Positions 35,293 to 48,686 of a stretch of 64,000 nt of DNA are shown in pieces. Numbering within the stretch: position 1 is the first letter of the stretch; every line of letters begins with the position of its first letter. This DNA comes from Tanytarsus gracilentus (taxonomy: Eukaryota; Arthropoda; Insecta; Diptera; Chironomidae). The stretch spans positions 12,173,501 to 12,237,500 of the forward strand of contig JAXRKN010000044.1 in assembly GCA_038502055.1 (NCBI GenBank), read 5' to 3'. A program made the translations under genes and the position numbers. The notes under the pieces are model-generated. The model had not been told where the DNA came from and did not search any database. It saw only the letters and a list, made by a program, of their open reading frames with translations.

Positions 35293-38200
35293 TTAGTGCC
35301 CACCAACTTCACGCAATTCACGTCCGCCAAGTGGTAATGGTGGTCTGAAAATTTAACAAAATTAAAACACATTTTTTTGCACCCAAATATTTCTATACCT
35401 GAAATTATTAACAATTTGCCCTGGTTGCTCTTCAATGTTATCGTAGACGAGCCAATTTTGTTCGTCATACGGACATTCCTAGAATTTGAAAAAATTAACG
35501 ACATTTTTAGAATTAAAATTTTTAAAACCCACCTCATTAACGTCATATCGACGCAAGTCTCGGAAAAGTTTAAGCTGTTCCTCTGAAACTTGAACCGGTT
35601 CCTTGAACAAAATCCATGTGACACTCTCGTTGAATGGCGGTGTAGTCAAGCTTCCTTCGTAAGTCCAATATGCTTTATTTTCAGGGAAGAATGCGGTTGG
35701 GTCGCACTTGTCCAATGTGACCTAAATTTAAAAATTTAATTAGTCTGAAATAAAGTGAGTAAATTTATAAAAATTACCCGATCTCCCTTATGTTGAATGA
35801 ATGGCATTAATCTTGCAACTTTATCGAGTTCATTGTGTGCTTCACCAACTTTTAAGAACATTCCCAACACAGCCAATCCGTCCGGATGTCCAGCTGCCTC
35901 ACCAAACGAATTATACTTTGAAGAATTCCAGTGAACAATGTGCAACTCTCCAGAATAAGAAAGACCATCGACAGTGTGCTCGCTTCCACGGCCGTTTGAG
36001 CATCTAAGAGTAAATATCATGATTTTTCTAAAAATAATTGTAAAATATTTTCACTTACCCCCAATGACAATGAAATTGTTCAATCAAATAAATGTCATTG
36101 CCGAGTGGGCCGCCTGTCAATTCTGATCCCTAAAAAGAACGTCAAGATCTTAAAATCTGTTGATACCAATTGATAGAATTTAAATCAATCAAGTAAAAAA
36201 CTCATTAAAAAGCCCTTTTTAAATTAGTTTGTCCGTGATATATTTTAAATTCTACCGAGCATTTCCGATATAGGAACTTCACACAACCCGCATAACTGAC
36301 CTTTCCATTGACATCTACTCTCCAGCAATATCCTGGATTGATAAGGCACTTGACATTCTCGGGCACATAAGTCCACCTCAAAGGATTCTTTTCAAGATTG
36401 GTACTCTGTTGACAGACAGCCGTGGTAATATTGACAGGTGATTGACGATTGCCTTTCGCGAGTGGAAATTTTTCTGCCCATTTTTCTGGACCTAGTTATA
36501 TGAAGAATATTAAAAGAAATCAGTAACGATAAGAAAAAAAATTTCACGTGCCACAATCAGGCGCGAATTAATTTCGTTTGACGTCAGATGAGTGAATTTT
36601 TGATTGATTTTTATTCGATAATTTTTTAATTCTCTTTAGACGATTAAAGAGTTTAAAAATCGAGAATGCACTTGATAGTGACAGTGATTAATGATGGATT
36701 AAATTTAGAGAAATTTTTAAATCCAGGAAATTGATTTTTACCTCTATTGACGCATTTTCAGTGTTAATAAAATTTAAATTCTCAATTTTGTGCGACAAAG
36801 TCACTAAACTAAACTTTACGGTACTTTCTTTAACTAACATCAGTTAACTTTTAACCTCGAATAAAAAACCTTTATGTGTGCGTATTATGCAAATTAAACG
36901 TTCAAGTTTTTTCCTTTCACTTAATTTATTCATCTTAACTCCCTCACATTTAAGAGTAAATTATTTGCAGATCTCTCGATGTTCTTTAATTGGTTTTTAA
37001 ATTTTTACTTTAGTAAAATCTAGAAATCAACAAATAATTTTATTCAAAAAAAGTTGCGTCTCTCTTAATTGATCTAAAACATTTTGAAGCAACGACTGAG
37101 TTTAAATTTTGCATCAATTATTAGTCAGTTAAGTAATTTCTATCAATTAGTTGAATTGGAAAAATTTACAGCATTTTTAATTTTTCTCATAATTTTACAT
37201 TTTGCGTGATTTAATCAAGCTTTAAATAAATTTGAAACTCTCAATGACCCTAAAAAGTTCATTCTGCATTCTTTATTGACGATCGTAAATTCTAAAATTA
37301 TTCAACTCGCAATTTTCTAATAAAAACCAGAAGCGCGAAATAACTTTTTTCTGGTCGTTTTAATTTGTCACTCACATGCAATCTGAGTGGGAGCGGAGCA
37401 CAGTCAATTGAGTTGAATTGAATCCGGAGATTTATATTACTATCGTTGATGGGAATTTAAGCAATATTGAGTAGTTTGTTTTCAAACTTTTGGTAATTTA
37501 TGACTTCATTCGAGACACTTTTTCGTGATGAATTATTTCACAACTGTGTATAAAAATTTTAATTTGCATCACTTTTAATTAATTAACACCCGAAACCCTA
37601 ATTATAATTCAAGCTCATAGTCAGGTGTCTCCAAAATCAATTAAAGGAAAAAGTCTAATTTATTTCGTCATTCATTGATAATTGTTTATATTTTGATTCT
37701 AGCCTGTCAAACGCTATTTAAGGGAAGCTTTTAGATTAATTTTACGTTGCTTTGTACTACTCGTTTGTCGATTGTCATTAACCTTTTTTCGCTGAATACT
37801 TTTTATGGAAATTCAAATAATTTAAATCCGAAATTTGCTTGGTGCTGTGAAATAATAAATAATTTTAAAAAGCAAGATTCTGAAATAAAAAAAATAAATA
37901 CTCTAAAATTCTTTTATCAATTAGAATCATACTAAAAAATTCCGCAATCCAAATTTTTTATCACTTCAAATTATTAATTTGCATCAATTTCCTGTAATTG
38001 ATTTGTCACAAAAACACTCAAATTTAATTTGCACACATTTTCCATAAAAAATTATTAAACGAGTGTAAATTGAAGACCCATTTTCTCTAAAATTTAAATT
38101 GATTGTTTTTATGAACTCATAACAATATACAATATCTTTCCTTCATCTCGTGACTTACATCATGCATCGTGCGTCAGTAAAGTCGTTTGTGTATTTGTAG

Positions 38201-41200
38201 ACCGGTTAATTATTATGCGAGAGAAAAAATGAGAAAAGAATTGATGTTAAAGTGAAATATAAACGAACTTCGGGGTGCTTGAAGGAAATTCCTAAGTTTA
38301 ATGATGTTTTTAAAAAGTCATTATCAAGGTCGTGATTTCAATTCGCCAACATTTCGTGACACTTGAGGTTCATTTTTACATGCGCTCGAGATTCATTTTA
38401 TTGCTTTATTTTTTAAGGAAGAAATTAAATTATTTTATTTATTTTTTATTTCCTGGATTTCAATTTCTCAAGCCTTGAATTTTAAGACAATTTTTTACTT
38501 TCACACTTAAACAGTTGAAAAAAGTGTACAAAAATATCTTTTACACACTCAATTGAAATATAGGAAGTTGAAGTGTGAATGACTCAAATATTAAAATACA
38601 GCAAAAGACAATGACTAATGCAAGATTGCTGATCAAATTCAACGTCATTTTTGTCTACTTTACACAGAGACAACTTTTGTGGTCACTGGTGTGCATTATA
38701 GTCCATAATGCAAATAAAATTTGAATATTGAGTGATTTTGAAAATTGCGTCCTATCATGAAAGAATATTAGTTTGAATTTTATAAGTGTAAGGAAAACAA
38801 CTAAAAATTCCTCAAAGCACATATTCTCAAACAAGTTTTTGCTTCTTTTCATTTGCAGTTGCAATTCATGTTTTTAATAATTTTTTTTGGCTCTCATACG
38901 TTGAGCGGTTTTCTCAATTTTCTGCTAAATTACCTTTCGCTGCTGTTTACAAATAGCTTTTGGAGAGTCGAGAGAGAAAATTATTTGGCTTTTGTGTTCG
39001 ATAGATATTTTTATGAGTTTAAGTTATTCAGAGATTTCAATTTTAAGTGACTTCACATGGTATTGTTTAAAATTTATAGATTTTTAATAAATAATTTTAA
39101 AATTTACATTAATTTCATTCGATCTTGCAGGAGTTAAAAAGTTCATAAAACACGGAAGAGATTTCAATGCATGGACTGTCGTTATGTAAATGTCTAGGTC
39201 TTTGAACTTTATTAAAAAAATTAACATTTGCACGAAATAAATACTCGCACACAATCTTGACTCAAAAATATTTAATCACAACGTTTGATTTGTCACATTT
39301 GAAATTAATTAGGTAAATGAATGCATATGATTTTACTCTATGACTTTTAAATTAGTTTATAATTACTTTAATTACTAAGTAAACAACATAATAGACTCAA
39401 ATTTATGACAAGCCATTTATCTGGTAGCATCTGGAAATATTTATTTGAAATTGATCGCTTTGTGTGAAATTTATCGTGATTGAGTAAGGCGAGAGCCGAT
39501 GAGAGCAGAAATTTTTTTTTGCTTTATGATAGAAAATTTATCTATTTTTAGGTAGTGAAATTATCTACGATCAGTTACATGGTCGATGACTTTCAACTTT
39601 TGAGTGTAATGTTTATTTTTTAGAATGTTCAATTTTACATTCAAAAAAATTCATTAAATGGATTTAATAATTGACAAATTTATAAAAAATTAATTAAAAT
39701 TATTAAAAAGTTTAAAAATGGATTTTTTTTAAATAATTCAGTAAATATTCTTTTTTAAAGCAATTTTAATGCAAATACTTTGAATCCTCATATACACAAC
39801 AAAGTAATTTGAATAAAACACAAATTCATCTCGCTTGTCACAATTACTCATACGTAAACATAACAGATGCAAACAAATTAAAATCAATTGACACAGCGAA
39901 GGAAATGATAAAATTGGAAAATAAATTTTTATGCACACATTCCAGACTAATGCACTTTAAATAATTGCAACTTTTTCCCTTTGTTTGTTCTAGAAATTGT
40001 TGATGACAATAATTGTATTCAGTAAGGGTCTTCGCGGGGGTTATTTTAAAATTTAAATATTTTCTCTAAAAATTACTTATCTTTTTTCATGCATGTCAAT
40101 GAATTTTGGTTTTCTGGATTTAAAATATTTGAGTCAAAAATTATCAAATCTTAATTGCTTAATTGTTAGCAATTAAACATGTGAAAAACTTTTAATTTGC
40201 AAGTAGCGAGCGATAAAAAAATAGTCCAATCTAAGTCATGTGACTTTTTATCGTATTTATGAATTTTTTAATACTACAAATTTTATGTGAGATAAAGAAA
40301 ACTCCAAAGACGATTACACAATATCCATTTGAGTGGCAACTTAATTTCTTTAAGAAATAAAAAACAATAAAATTATTTATTGGATATATTTTTTGTACTT
40401 TCACTGATTAATGAAAATTTAGCAATTTTTTGAAGCTTCATCAATTTATATGTTTGATTTAAAAATCAATAGTTTTCATTTCAGTTTATTTATTTGATCT
40501 ATCAATTGAACTACTTAGTTCCGATATCTAATTATTTTCTTTAAATCTCACATGTTATAAGCTTCGCACCTATCAATTATATCCGGTATTTTCCCCGTTG
40601 AACTCATTTCTAATAGAGTAATAACATAGTAGAGAGTAAAAAAAAATTATAATAATTTTCAATTATATCACGTCACATAGAACCTAAAACAGTGAAAGTT
40701 AAAACTTTATTGATAAGTAAAGGAGTGTATTTAAATTTTTTATAAAATTATTCACATGATCAAATTTGATATCAACTTATATTAAAAACAGATCGCGTTA
40801 CGTTTATCTAAAATGACCCCTAAATAAATCAGTCACACCTGCGTATGAATTTTCGCCCCAAGCTTCAACTCGTGTGCTTTCCAGTCGCTACTGTTTATTT
40901 TTCTCAATGCCGTTTAAATAATTATCTTAAAACTTCTAAAGTCAAAGCGAATGTGCAAAAACGAATAAAAGTGAAAGAATTTTAAAATAAATAGAAAATA
41001 ATTAAGATTCGCGATTGATTTGAGAGTGAGATCAAGTGCTGAGTGAGAGGTGATAAATTCATCAGGTGTGAGTGTAAATTTTAAAAGAGAATTAAAAAAA
41101 AAATTTAAAAATGTTTTTCGAATATTAAATAAAAAATTTAAAAGACGCTATAAAGATTTTAATTTTGAAATTAAAATTTAAACCTAAGCAATGCTTTTCA

Positions 41201-42981
41201 TTTCAGATGTTCTTTTTGTGTATAATTTATTTCCTTATCAAAGTAAAAACGCTAAAAAATGCATGAAAATTTTAAAACAATTGTTTCGCTGCGCGAGAAT
41301 TATCTCATCAAATTTGAGTCATAAATTTTGAACGATTTTTAGACAGTCAACATTGCACTTAAGTGCTACCACATAAAAGGTGTGAGATTACATCGTGTAA
41401 TGATGATTGTCAATCAATCAATTTTTTTACTTCCTATCAAAATTGTTTTATTTATTAAATTTTCAAGTTTTTCTTGTATCTAAATTGATTTTTCTCTCGC
41501 TAATTTATCAAGAACAATTTTTGAGTGTAATTGGCATAAAATATTAATTTAGATTACTTGCTGTTGATTATTAATTACTGTTTTAAACGAATATCACGGC
41601 GATAAGAGTTAAAAAGTATTTTTTATGATGATAAATTTCACGTCACATTTTTTAATATCACACAGAGACCTTCCAGAGTGATATATAGAAACTTTTATTG
41701 TTTTTTCTATGTCGCCTTATGATGAATGCAATACAGTTGAGTGTGTTTATTTTATAGAGTGTGTAAGAGAAAAACTAGTCAATCTTTAAGTAACTTGTCA
41801 ACTACTCAAGTAAGTACTTTAATTCGCTAGAAAAGGTTCGATGATATAAAAACAATCAAGGGAAGGAATTATAATTTGGAGAATTAAAAAAATTTATATT
41901 TGAGCTTTTTTCTGGTGGGGAATTGATTTTGTGATTTTTTTAAAGAACAAAGAAAAAAAAGATACGAATTTCTCATTAATCCCAATGAATAAAAAATTAC
42001 ACAACTTGTCAAACAAGTTAAAATGGTTAATTTTATAAATTTTCAGGAAATTCCAACATGAATAAAATCACATTGATTTTTTGCGGTTAATTTTTACCGA
42101 TAAATTTATTAAAACTCTGAGTGTGAATTTTAAGTTTTTCATCCAACTTTCGACCCCTTGCACGGTGCAAAACGCAATAAAAATTTACTAATTAAACTTC
42201 GCACATTTTCACAATCAAAGAAAAATATCGCCATAACTTCAATATCACGTGCGACACTTAAACTGTCGGCATTCATATAAATCTAATCTCAAACTTTCAA
42301 TTCTAACACTAAAACCGCGAACAAATCCTCATTCATTTGAATTGTAATTTTCTGTGCAATTGACTTCTGTTGGATTCAAATTGCGCGATTCATCTTCGAT
42401 GTTTTTTTATCAATTCGATTGTTTTATGAGTTTTCATTGTTGATAAATAAATATTTTAGAGTATGAGTAATGGTTTTCTCAAAATGGAATTAAGGCACAT
42501 GTACTTGCTCAAATAAAACGTGGGGTGTAAAAATAAAATTTTGGTGACTTTTGTGAAATTAAGTAAATTATTTAAGATTTATTATTTGGAAGAATTTTTA
42601 ATTTTCAACAAATATTTGCAAATTTAAAAATGGGTATAATTTTAAAAAAATTAAAAATCAAATTTTAACCGACAAATAATATTTTCCGTACATTTAGACT
42701 TTATTTTAAAATTACTCATCATCAAAAAATAGTCTTGCGAATAAAAGTGCAAAAAGTGCACTTCATACATGCATGCAATTTCGATTGTTTTCTCCGGAAA
42801 TAGTGTTTTTTTATTCGAAATACATCGATTTTGCTATAAATATCAACAAGTAAAAATTCGTCATCTAGCAGAAAAGTAATGCCAAACAATATTAGTATCA
42901 GAAGATCATCGGCCATGAGAGGAAGAGAGGAAATGTTGAATAGCACTTACCATTTTCGGTCGTGTATCCCCAGTCGCTCAT
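35293..42981 (-). CDS. CAH1: Alpha-carbonic anhydrase, cytosolic type (CAH1 orthologue)
   Basis: Hydrates CO2 to bicarbonate. Seven coding exons in phase: 42981-42951, 36491-36301, 36129-36059, 36003-35778, 35721-35533, 35478-35399, 35344-35293 (279 residues). The first exon encodes only MSDWGYTTEN plus one base and is separated by a 6.46-kb intron; the joined start MSDWGYTTENGPEKWAEKF matches cytosolic CAs, which lack a signal peptide. Zinc ligands are present (His94 and His96 in FHCHWG, His119 in ELHIVHW), and so is the Thr199 region (SLTTPPFNES). The tail NNFRPPLPLGGRELREVGGH is typical of Drosophila CAH1. The proton-shuttle His64 position looks like Tyr (NPGYCW), as in insect CAH1. Predicted active. 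Confidence 0.95.
36492..42950 (-). other. First intron of the carbonic anhydrase gene (6.5 kb)
   Basis: Plain AT-rich sequence. No nested gene, RNA gene or array was found; all open frames are short and composition-driven. The size suggests enhancers or an alternative first exon, but I could not identify one. Confidence 0.6.
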
Positions 42982-43174
42982 TTTGTATTCAAAATTATCT
43001 TTTAGTCACCTTTTATACACGTGCAATGTGATGAATTAACAAATTTTATTTTTTAATATATTTTTTTTGTTACTTAGAAAATTGATTGTTTACGCTTGTA
43101 TTGACCACTGAAAATAGTTTGTTATAGAAAATTGCAAGAATTTCTTCACGAGTTCACCAACGGATGACTTTGAA

Positions 43175-43215
43175 CCGACTGAAACAGCAAGTAAACTCAA
43201 CTAAACTTTTTATGC
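43175..43215 (-). promoter_or_regulatory. Core promoter of the carbonic anhydrase gene (TATA + initiator)
   Basis: On the minus strand, ATAAAAAG (43213-43206) lies 32 bases upstream of a TTTCAGTCGG initiator containing the arthropod TCAGT core. Predicted start is at about 43180, giving a 5' leader of about 200 nt to the ATG at 42981. Confidence 0.65.
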
Positions 43216-44209
43216 CTGGTTTTCTCTTTTTTCCATTCACTCATTCTCCATTTGTGTGTGTTTCGAGACTATATGTCTATATAAGTGATAATGTAATATG
43301 TCTCGCATTTGTTTCAATATAGTGATGTGAGCGTATTTTGTAAAAAGACGCTAAATCACATAAACAGTCACACGATCGCACAAGTTTCTCTCTCGTGCTG
43401 CTCGAGTTTACATTTCTGTTGGCCTAGGACATGATTATTTATGTGACTGTTCGCATTTTTCTTGTTTTGCACAGACACACACACACACACGTGTGATCGT
43501 TAGCAACACAATGTGAGTGTTCGATTGCTGGAGTTAAAGTAAGAGCTCGAAAATATTCAACACAATTTTAAACTTGAACTTGTTCGAATGAAATTTCGGA
43601 CTCAACTGCACTTGTTTTTCTTTAAACAGGAAACACATGCATTAAAATACAAATAAATACGCAAAAATATTTGCATATGGATTTTTTTGCGTTTTAATTT
43701 ATTGATTTTGATAATTTTTTGGAATCCATTGAACTTTAAAATTAAAAGAAACTATTTTTAAATTTTTACAGGATAATTGAGTATTTAAAAGTTTATAAAA
43801 ATAAAAAATGTTTTAACTTTTTTGAAAAATTTTAGATTCTAAATTAAACTTTTTCGAAATCCCACATTATTTTTACCTCGTACGATCTTTTAAGCTTCCA
43901 GAAATTTCTCATTTATCAAATTAAATTTAACCAATACCAAAGAAATCTTGAGGAAGACATTACAAACACACGCACTTGCTGAATAATGCGCACATTTTTA
44001 TTGGCAATACATGCTCATAGATCACAAACACTTTAATTCCATAGTCGTGCCGAAAGCGGCGTTCGTTACATTTTTCTCTTGTTTTTGTATAAATATGAGT
44101 GATTAAAGGTTAATTTACTTTTTTCGTACTGTGACGATTTCCTCATAAATCGCTTCGGTGTTATAAACTTTGGTTGTGTTTTTATTGACGTCACGTGATG
44201 CTGTTTATC
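43216..44209. other. Intergenic between CAH1 promoter and DUF1091 gene
   Basis: About 1 kb with no gene. A short (AC)n microsatellite lies around 43474-43491, next to a CACGTG word. Confidence 0.55.
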
Positions 44210-44800
44210 TTAGCTGTGAATTTCACCTAAAATCTTATATGAAAACAACCAAACTGATTTTTTTGTGTCAATTAGTTTGCCATCAAATTTAACAACCAAC
44301 AAAAATTTAATTGAACGAGTAAGAAGAAGAATTGGGGGAAGAAATTTAGGATCAGGATTAAAGTTGTAGCAACCGAACGTTTGCTTAGGAAATGGACAAG
44401 TAAATTTAAAATTAAGGAACTTGTCATCCAAAAGCATTTTTATGAAAAAATTTCCTCGATTTCCTTGGTTGATTCTGCAAGATTGCACTGATGAGTCCAA
44501 AATTTTGGTTTCGTAGTTTTTGTCTTTTTCGTCTTTCGGGATTGAAAGTCTGAAAGTTAACTGAAACAAAAATTAATTAAACAATTTTGTGAAGAAAATG
44601 TTAGATTTTACCATCATTTTATCCAAATCCTCAAAAGTTTCAACGGTTGAGTTGAAATAAGTGTCATTATTTCTATGTCGTCCTATCAATGCAGTTGCAT
44701 TGGCGTACTTTAAATTGCTGCTGAATGTTACAAATTACTGATAAATTTTAGTTGAAAGCACAGGATTTAAAATTAAGAATAATAAAGTTAAAATTTTCAT
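44210..44800 (-). pseudogene. DUF1091/MD-2-like secreted protein gene with in-frame stop
   Basis: DUF1091 proteins are small secreted insect proteins, many expressed in chemosensory or gustatory tissue; their function is largely unknown. Two exons: 44800-44612 and 44560-44210. The frame starts with a signal peptide, MKILTLLFLILNPVLSTKIYQ broken at codon 22 by TAA (44737-44735). The same frame then continues without shift through the family body: NLKYANATALIG, DLDKMM, intron, LTFRLSIPKDEK, SVQSCRINQGNRGNFF, KFTCPFPKQTFGCYNF and FLPPILLL. A TATATAAA box (44848-44841) sits about 40 bases upstream of the ATG. Only one base change separates this from an intact gene. It may be a young pseudogene, a polymorphic null, a sequencing error or a readthrough gene. 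No intron can remove the stop: the only bounded GT-AG stretch is about 17 nt. Confidence 0.75.
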
Positions 44801-45364
44801 CGTTCACGAAAAAATGCGATTTTTTTGATATCATCAACATTTTATATAATTTTTTAAAACTATTCTTTAAACGCTTCTCATTTCCTGTTGAAATTAAGTT
44901 CCATTTCAAACTTTTCGAAAAAAGTTCATAATCATATCGCTACCGAGTGTTCGCTTTTTATGAACCCTCTAAAATATCTCGTGTGTCACATGAGCTTTAT
45001 TTATTTGACTACGTGACGTTCAAGCAATAACGCAGGTAGAAATAAGAACCAATGATTTTTTTACGAGAAAAAATAAGACTTTATTACTTTATGAGTGCAT
45101 CTTATCACAATACAAAACACTCTTGAACGTCAGTCAACAAATTTGCGGCATCATATCCATGTGTGACATTTATTAAAATGATTAAGAAAGTTAATTTATG
45201 GCAATTGGTACAAAAAAATCTCATAAAGCAATTGACTGCTGAATTGAGTGGTGCTTGATATAATTTTGAGTGATTTTTAATCACAAAATTATATCTTTAT
45301 TGAGGTCGGTTGACTGACAATCGAATTACTTAAGAAATAAAGACGAGATAAGATAAAAAATTGT
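44801..45364. other. Intergenic, upstream of the DUF1091 gene
   Basis: About 560 bp between same-strand genes. Apart from the TATA box at 44841-44848 I see nothing recognisable. Confidence 0.5.
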
Positions 45365-47863
45365 TTACGGTCGAAACGTCACAAATTTTGTGTTTTCATT
45401 GTCTATTGTAGCGTCAAATCTTAGCTTCAATGCTGCTTCGGGAAGTTCATCGTTTTCAAGTGGCAACAAGGTAGATTTGCTGAGTTTGGTGTTCTGTAAA
45501 TTAAAATTTGTAAATTTAACGTCTCTTGAACATTTAAATTACCTCTGGCAAGCAGTGATGTTGAAGACAATAATAGTTGATATTTTCCTCTCGATTGCAC
45601 CAAGTTCCGTCGGGAAAGTATGGATCAATGCCTAAGTTATTTAGCTCCACTCGAGGCGTGAAATATGAGGAACTATTTTTATTTTTGCAAAAAATCGCAC
45701 ATGGCATCCACAATCGCAACGGTTCATATCGAGCTTGAAGTCCTAAACCTTTGCTATCAACAATATTTAATTTTCTACTAAAATCTCGACATTTTTGCGT
45801 TCCATACTCGGTAATTGACTTTCGAACTGGACATAAATCAGTGTCATCACATAGGTCATGCTCGACTGATGAACCCTCGCAAACTCCAACTTTACTGCAT
45901 GTTCGATAATTCGTTTTAGTTCCTTTGCCATGCTTTATGCATTCCGACTTACAATTTCCACTCGTCCATGGACTCCACGAGGGTCTTTTTGTTGTGCTTG
46001 TAGTCTTAATCGGTTGAGTGGTTGTCGCGTAAGAATTTTTAAGTACACACGCACCTCCATCGCACCATTTTTCATTCCCACAATCAGTTCCAGGTAGAGA
46101 GGGCCCGGCAAAAAAGAATCCACTCTTGTTTGGCGTTCTACAGTGAAGATTTTCACAAATTGAAGATTTGGGTCCGTTGTAGAATGGAAAAGCCTCACGG
46201 TCCCTTAAAAGAATTTCACATTGGTCTTTTGCTGTGTATGAAACTCCGGGATAACCGTTGTGCTTCCAAGCATTAAAGTTTGTTGGATCCGATGGCTTGT
46301 CAAAGAGACATTTTGCCCAACTAAATAATGAAAATTTTAAAAAAAATTTAAGAATTAAGTTTAATTCTTTAAAAATATTTACTTCAACTTTTGAGCGACT
46401 AAAGCGCTGCATTGGCTCCATGTTGTCTCGCCTTGCGTTCCACGAGATGGTGACATAATATAACCGTCTTTGCTACAAGAATTTCCAGTGGCATCGTGGC
46501 TCTGAAATTTTTTTTTGCAATAAAGATTTTATGAAAATTATGTAACCTAACAAAAATATTTTTAAAGAATTACAAAAAATTTAAAAACGTTTCATAATTT
46601 ATAAAAAAATTTGTGAACACATTCAAAAAATCAATTTTTTACCATTCCCAAGTTGTGTCCAATTTCATGAGCTAAAATGTATACTGATGTAAATCCAGCG
46701 GACGGATAAGGTCTTCCAAACTGATTGCTCGTTCCAAACTCGGCAATGATGCAATTAAAATCCTCTTGACAAACCCCCGAGACAGTTGCAAGGCCCATCG
46801 TAACACCATTCTTATTTCCCTTTGCATCCCAAGCAAAAAAGTCGAGACCCGACACGTAAACTGACATATCAAAGTGTTCTGGATCTCGATCGTCATTTGG
46901 ATTTATTCGCTTCTGGTATTCACAAAAATTGTCAATCAATTCGTTTCTCTCGCCATATGCATGCGGCATGTCATACGGCTGCTCTTCCATAATCTCAAGA
47001 TAAACGATTGTGAAGTCAATTTTCCTGCCAAGACTGTGATGATGATAGAGCGATTGAACGCCGTTAATGTAGGACAAAATAAAATCATCCAATTTTTGAT
47101 CGTCGAACTCAAAGAATGGCGCAAATATTTTATAAAATGCTTCGTCAAAAAAGAGACCTAATTCGACATGAGGACGATCGTAGCTTATGCCACGCGATTT
47201 CTTTATCAATTTATTTCTTGACGGTAAAAGCCGAAAATTTGTTACCACAAAGTCATTCTCGAATGTGCCTTGAATATCAAATGACGAACGTTTAACTAAA
47301 TGTGGAATTTTTGAGACCTTAACAGATGATCGCGTGTCATCATCATTATCGTCTCTCAACAGTAACTTGAGTCTTGTGGTTAGCGGAAGGATCTCGAATG
47401 AGTCATCGGGTAGAAAAATGAGTCCATGAACTTCAGTAGGTTCACAATTGCTGATCGCAGCTGTTAGTTGCACACTCTCATGGAGGTAGTGACAAAAGTG
47501 AGGTGGTTCATTTTTGGCATAGAATTTTCTGCTCGTTTTATTTCCACTTTTTTTCACAATTCTCGTATAAGGCGAAATTAAATTTTTATTTGGAAAAAGA
47601 TTCAAGTCCACTTGCTTACTAAACACTTTAAAGCTAACACGTTTACTTTCAACATTCTCGCCACCCTCAACAATAACACTTTCGCGGCCACTCCAAAGTG
47701 ATTCGGGAAGATCAACGATTTCATAGTCGGGCAGCGAAATTGACGTGTTTGTGCCGAAATAAAAATGCAACTCTTCAGTGTCCATAAATTTGTGTAATCC
47801 ACGCGCGAATTTAGCGTTCACTGAAGACGCCACCGTGAGAATAACAATAGAGTAAATAAACAT
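45365..47863 (-). CDS. ADAMTS-type zinc metalloprotease
   Basis: Secreted reprolysin-family protease acting on extracellular matrix. Four exons in phase: 47863-46643, 46501-46383, 46320-45543, 45493-45365 (748 residues). Order seen: signal peptide (MFIYSIVILTVASSVNA); M12B prodomain (FCHYLHESVQLTAAISNC, then VHGLIFL); a convertase-like site (HLVKRSS); and a catalytic domain with HEIGHNLGMSHD, whose last four residues come from exon 2. The Met-turn is GYIMSPSRG. An ADAMTS Cys-rich module follows (LHCRTPNKSGFFFAGPSLPG, EKWCDGGACV), then a Thr-rich linker, one thrombospondin type 1 repeat (WSPWTSGNCKSECIKHGKG) and a spacer-like end. It is compact, with only one TSP1 repeat, like Drosophila AdamTS-B rather than AdamTS-A. 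A minus-strand TATA box (ATATAAAAAG at 47930-47921) lies about 60 bases upstream of the ATG. Confidence 0.9.
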
Positions 47864-48686
47864 CGCGGTACTCTCGAAACGTCTCGCTTTACATTGAACT
47901 TGTGCTCAGTGCATGTTCGGCTTTTTATATTATTATTATGGAGGGAATGATGAGAGAAAATTGTAAAAGTTGGGAAAGGCTTCTAACACCATGGCAGCAA
48001 ATGCAAGAGAATATTAAGAAAGAGAGTGAGAGAGAGAACTTGCTGATCCCTCCATAAGCCGATAGCATCGACTGGCACGAAATGCGGGTCATAATTCACT
48101 GAGTTTAAATTGAATTCAATAATGTGCATCTCGATAACGGTTCTTTTAGAGAATTCTTTCTGCCAGCAGTAACTGCATAGAATTACAAGCCCGAGTGAAG
48201 AGTGAAAGTCATTTGGACTTTGATGCAGTTGTCAAGAATTAATTGGCGAAAGCAAATGCGAGAAGTTCATTTTCATGTCCGATATCGAGTTTCACATGAA
48301 TGAAGTTTTTTTATCACACTTATTTATTTACAGGGTTAAGGTTATGTCAGTTTTATAAATGTAAATAGTGACGGTGCACCGTATTAAGTGCACTCACTTA
48401 CGCGTAAATATTGAACATTCCGTGTGACTGTTTTAGTTTTGCTTCCCATATTTTTTAATATTAAATGATGTAAAGAAAAAAGTTACAATTTAGTCTTTGT
48501 AAAATTCCCTTAAATCTCGTCTCAGAAATTTTTGGAATTTTCTCAATAAATTTGACTCCACATTGGAATTGCTTGTAAATTAATTTTTGAACATTTTTTG
48601 ACTAAATAGTTTGAATGATTTCTTAAATGCATTAAAATAATTTTAACAAATTTTATTTCCCATTACAAAGTTTTTAAAATTATATT
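47864..48686. other. Intergenic, AdamTS promoter side
   Basis: Contains ATATAAAAAG (47921-47930, read on minus) with an AGTTCAATGT initiator-like word about 30 bases downstream (near 47900-47891), so it is the likely AdamTS core promoter. The remaining 700 bp shows no gene. Confidence 0.5.

Noticed and set aside
44737..44753. A short intron removing the TAA of the DUF1091 gene
   Set aside because: The only GT-AG stretch is about 17 nt, too short for splicing.
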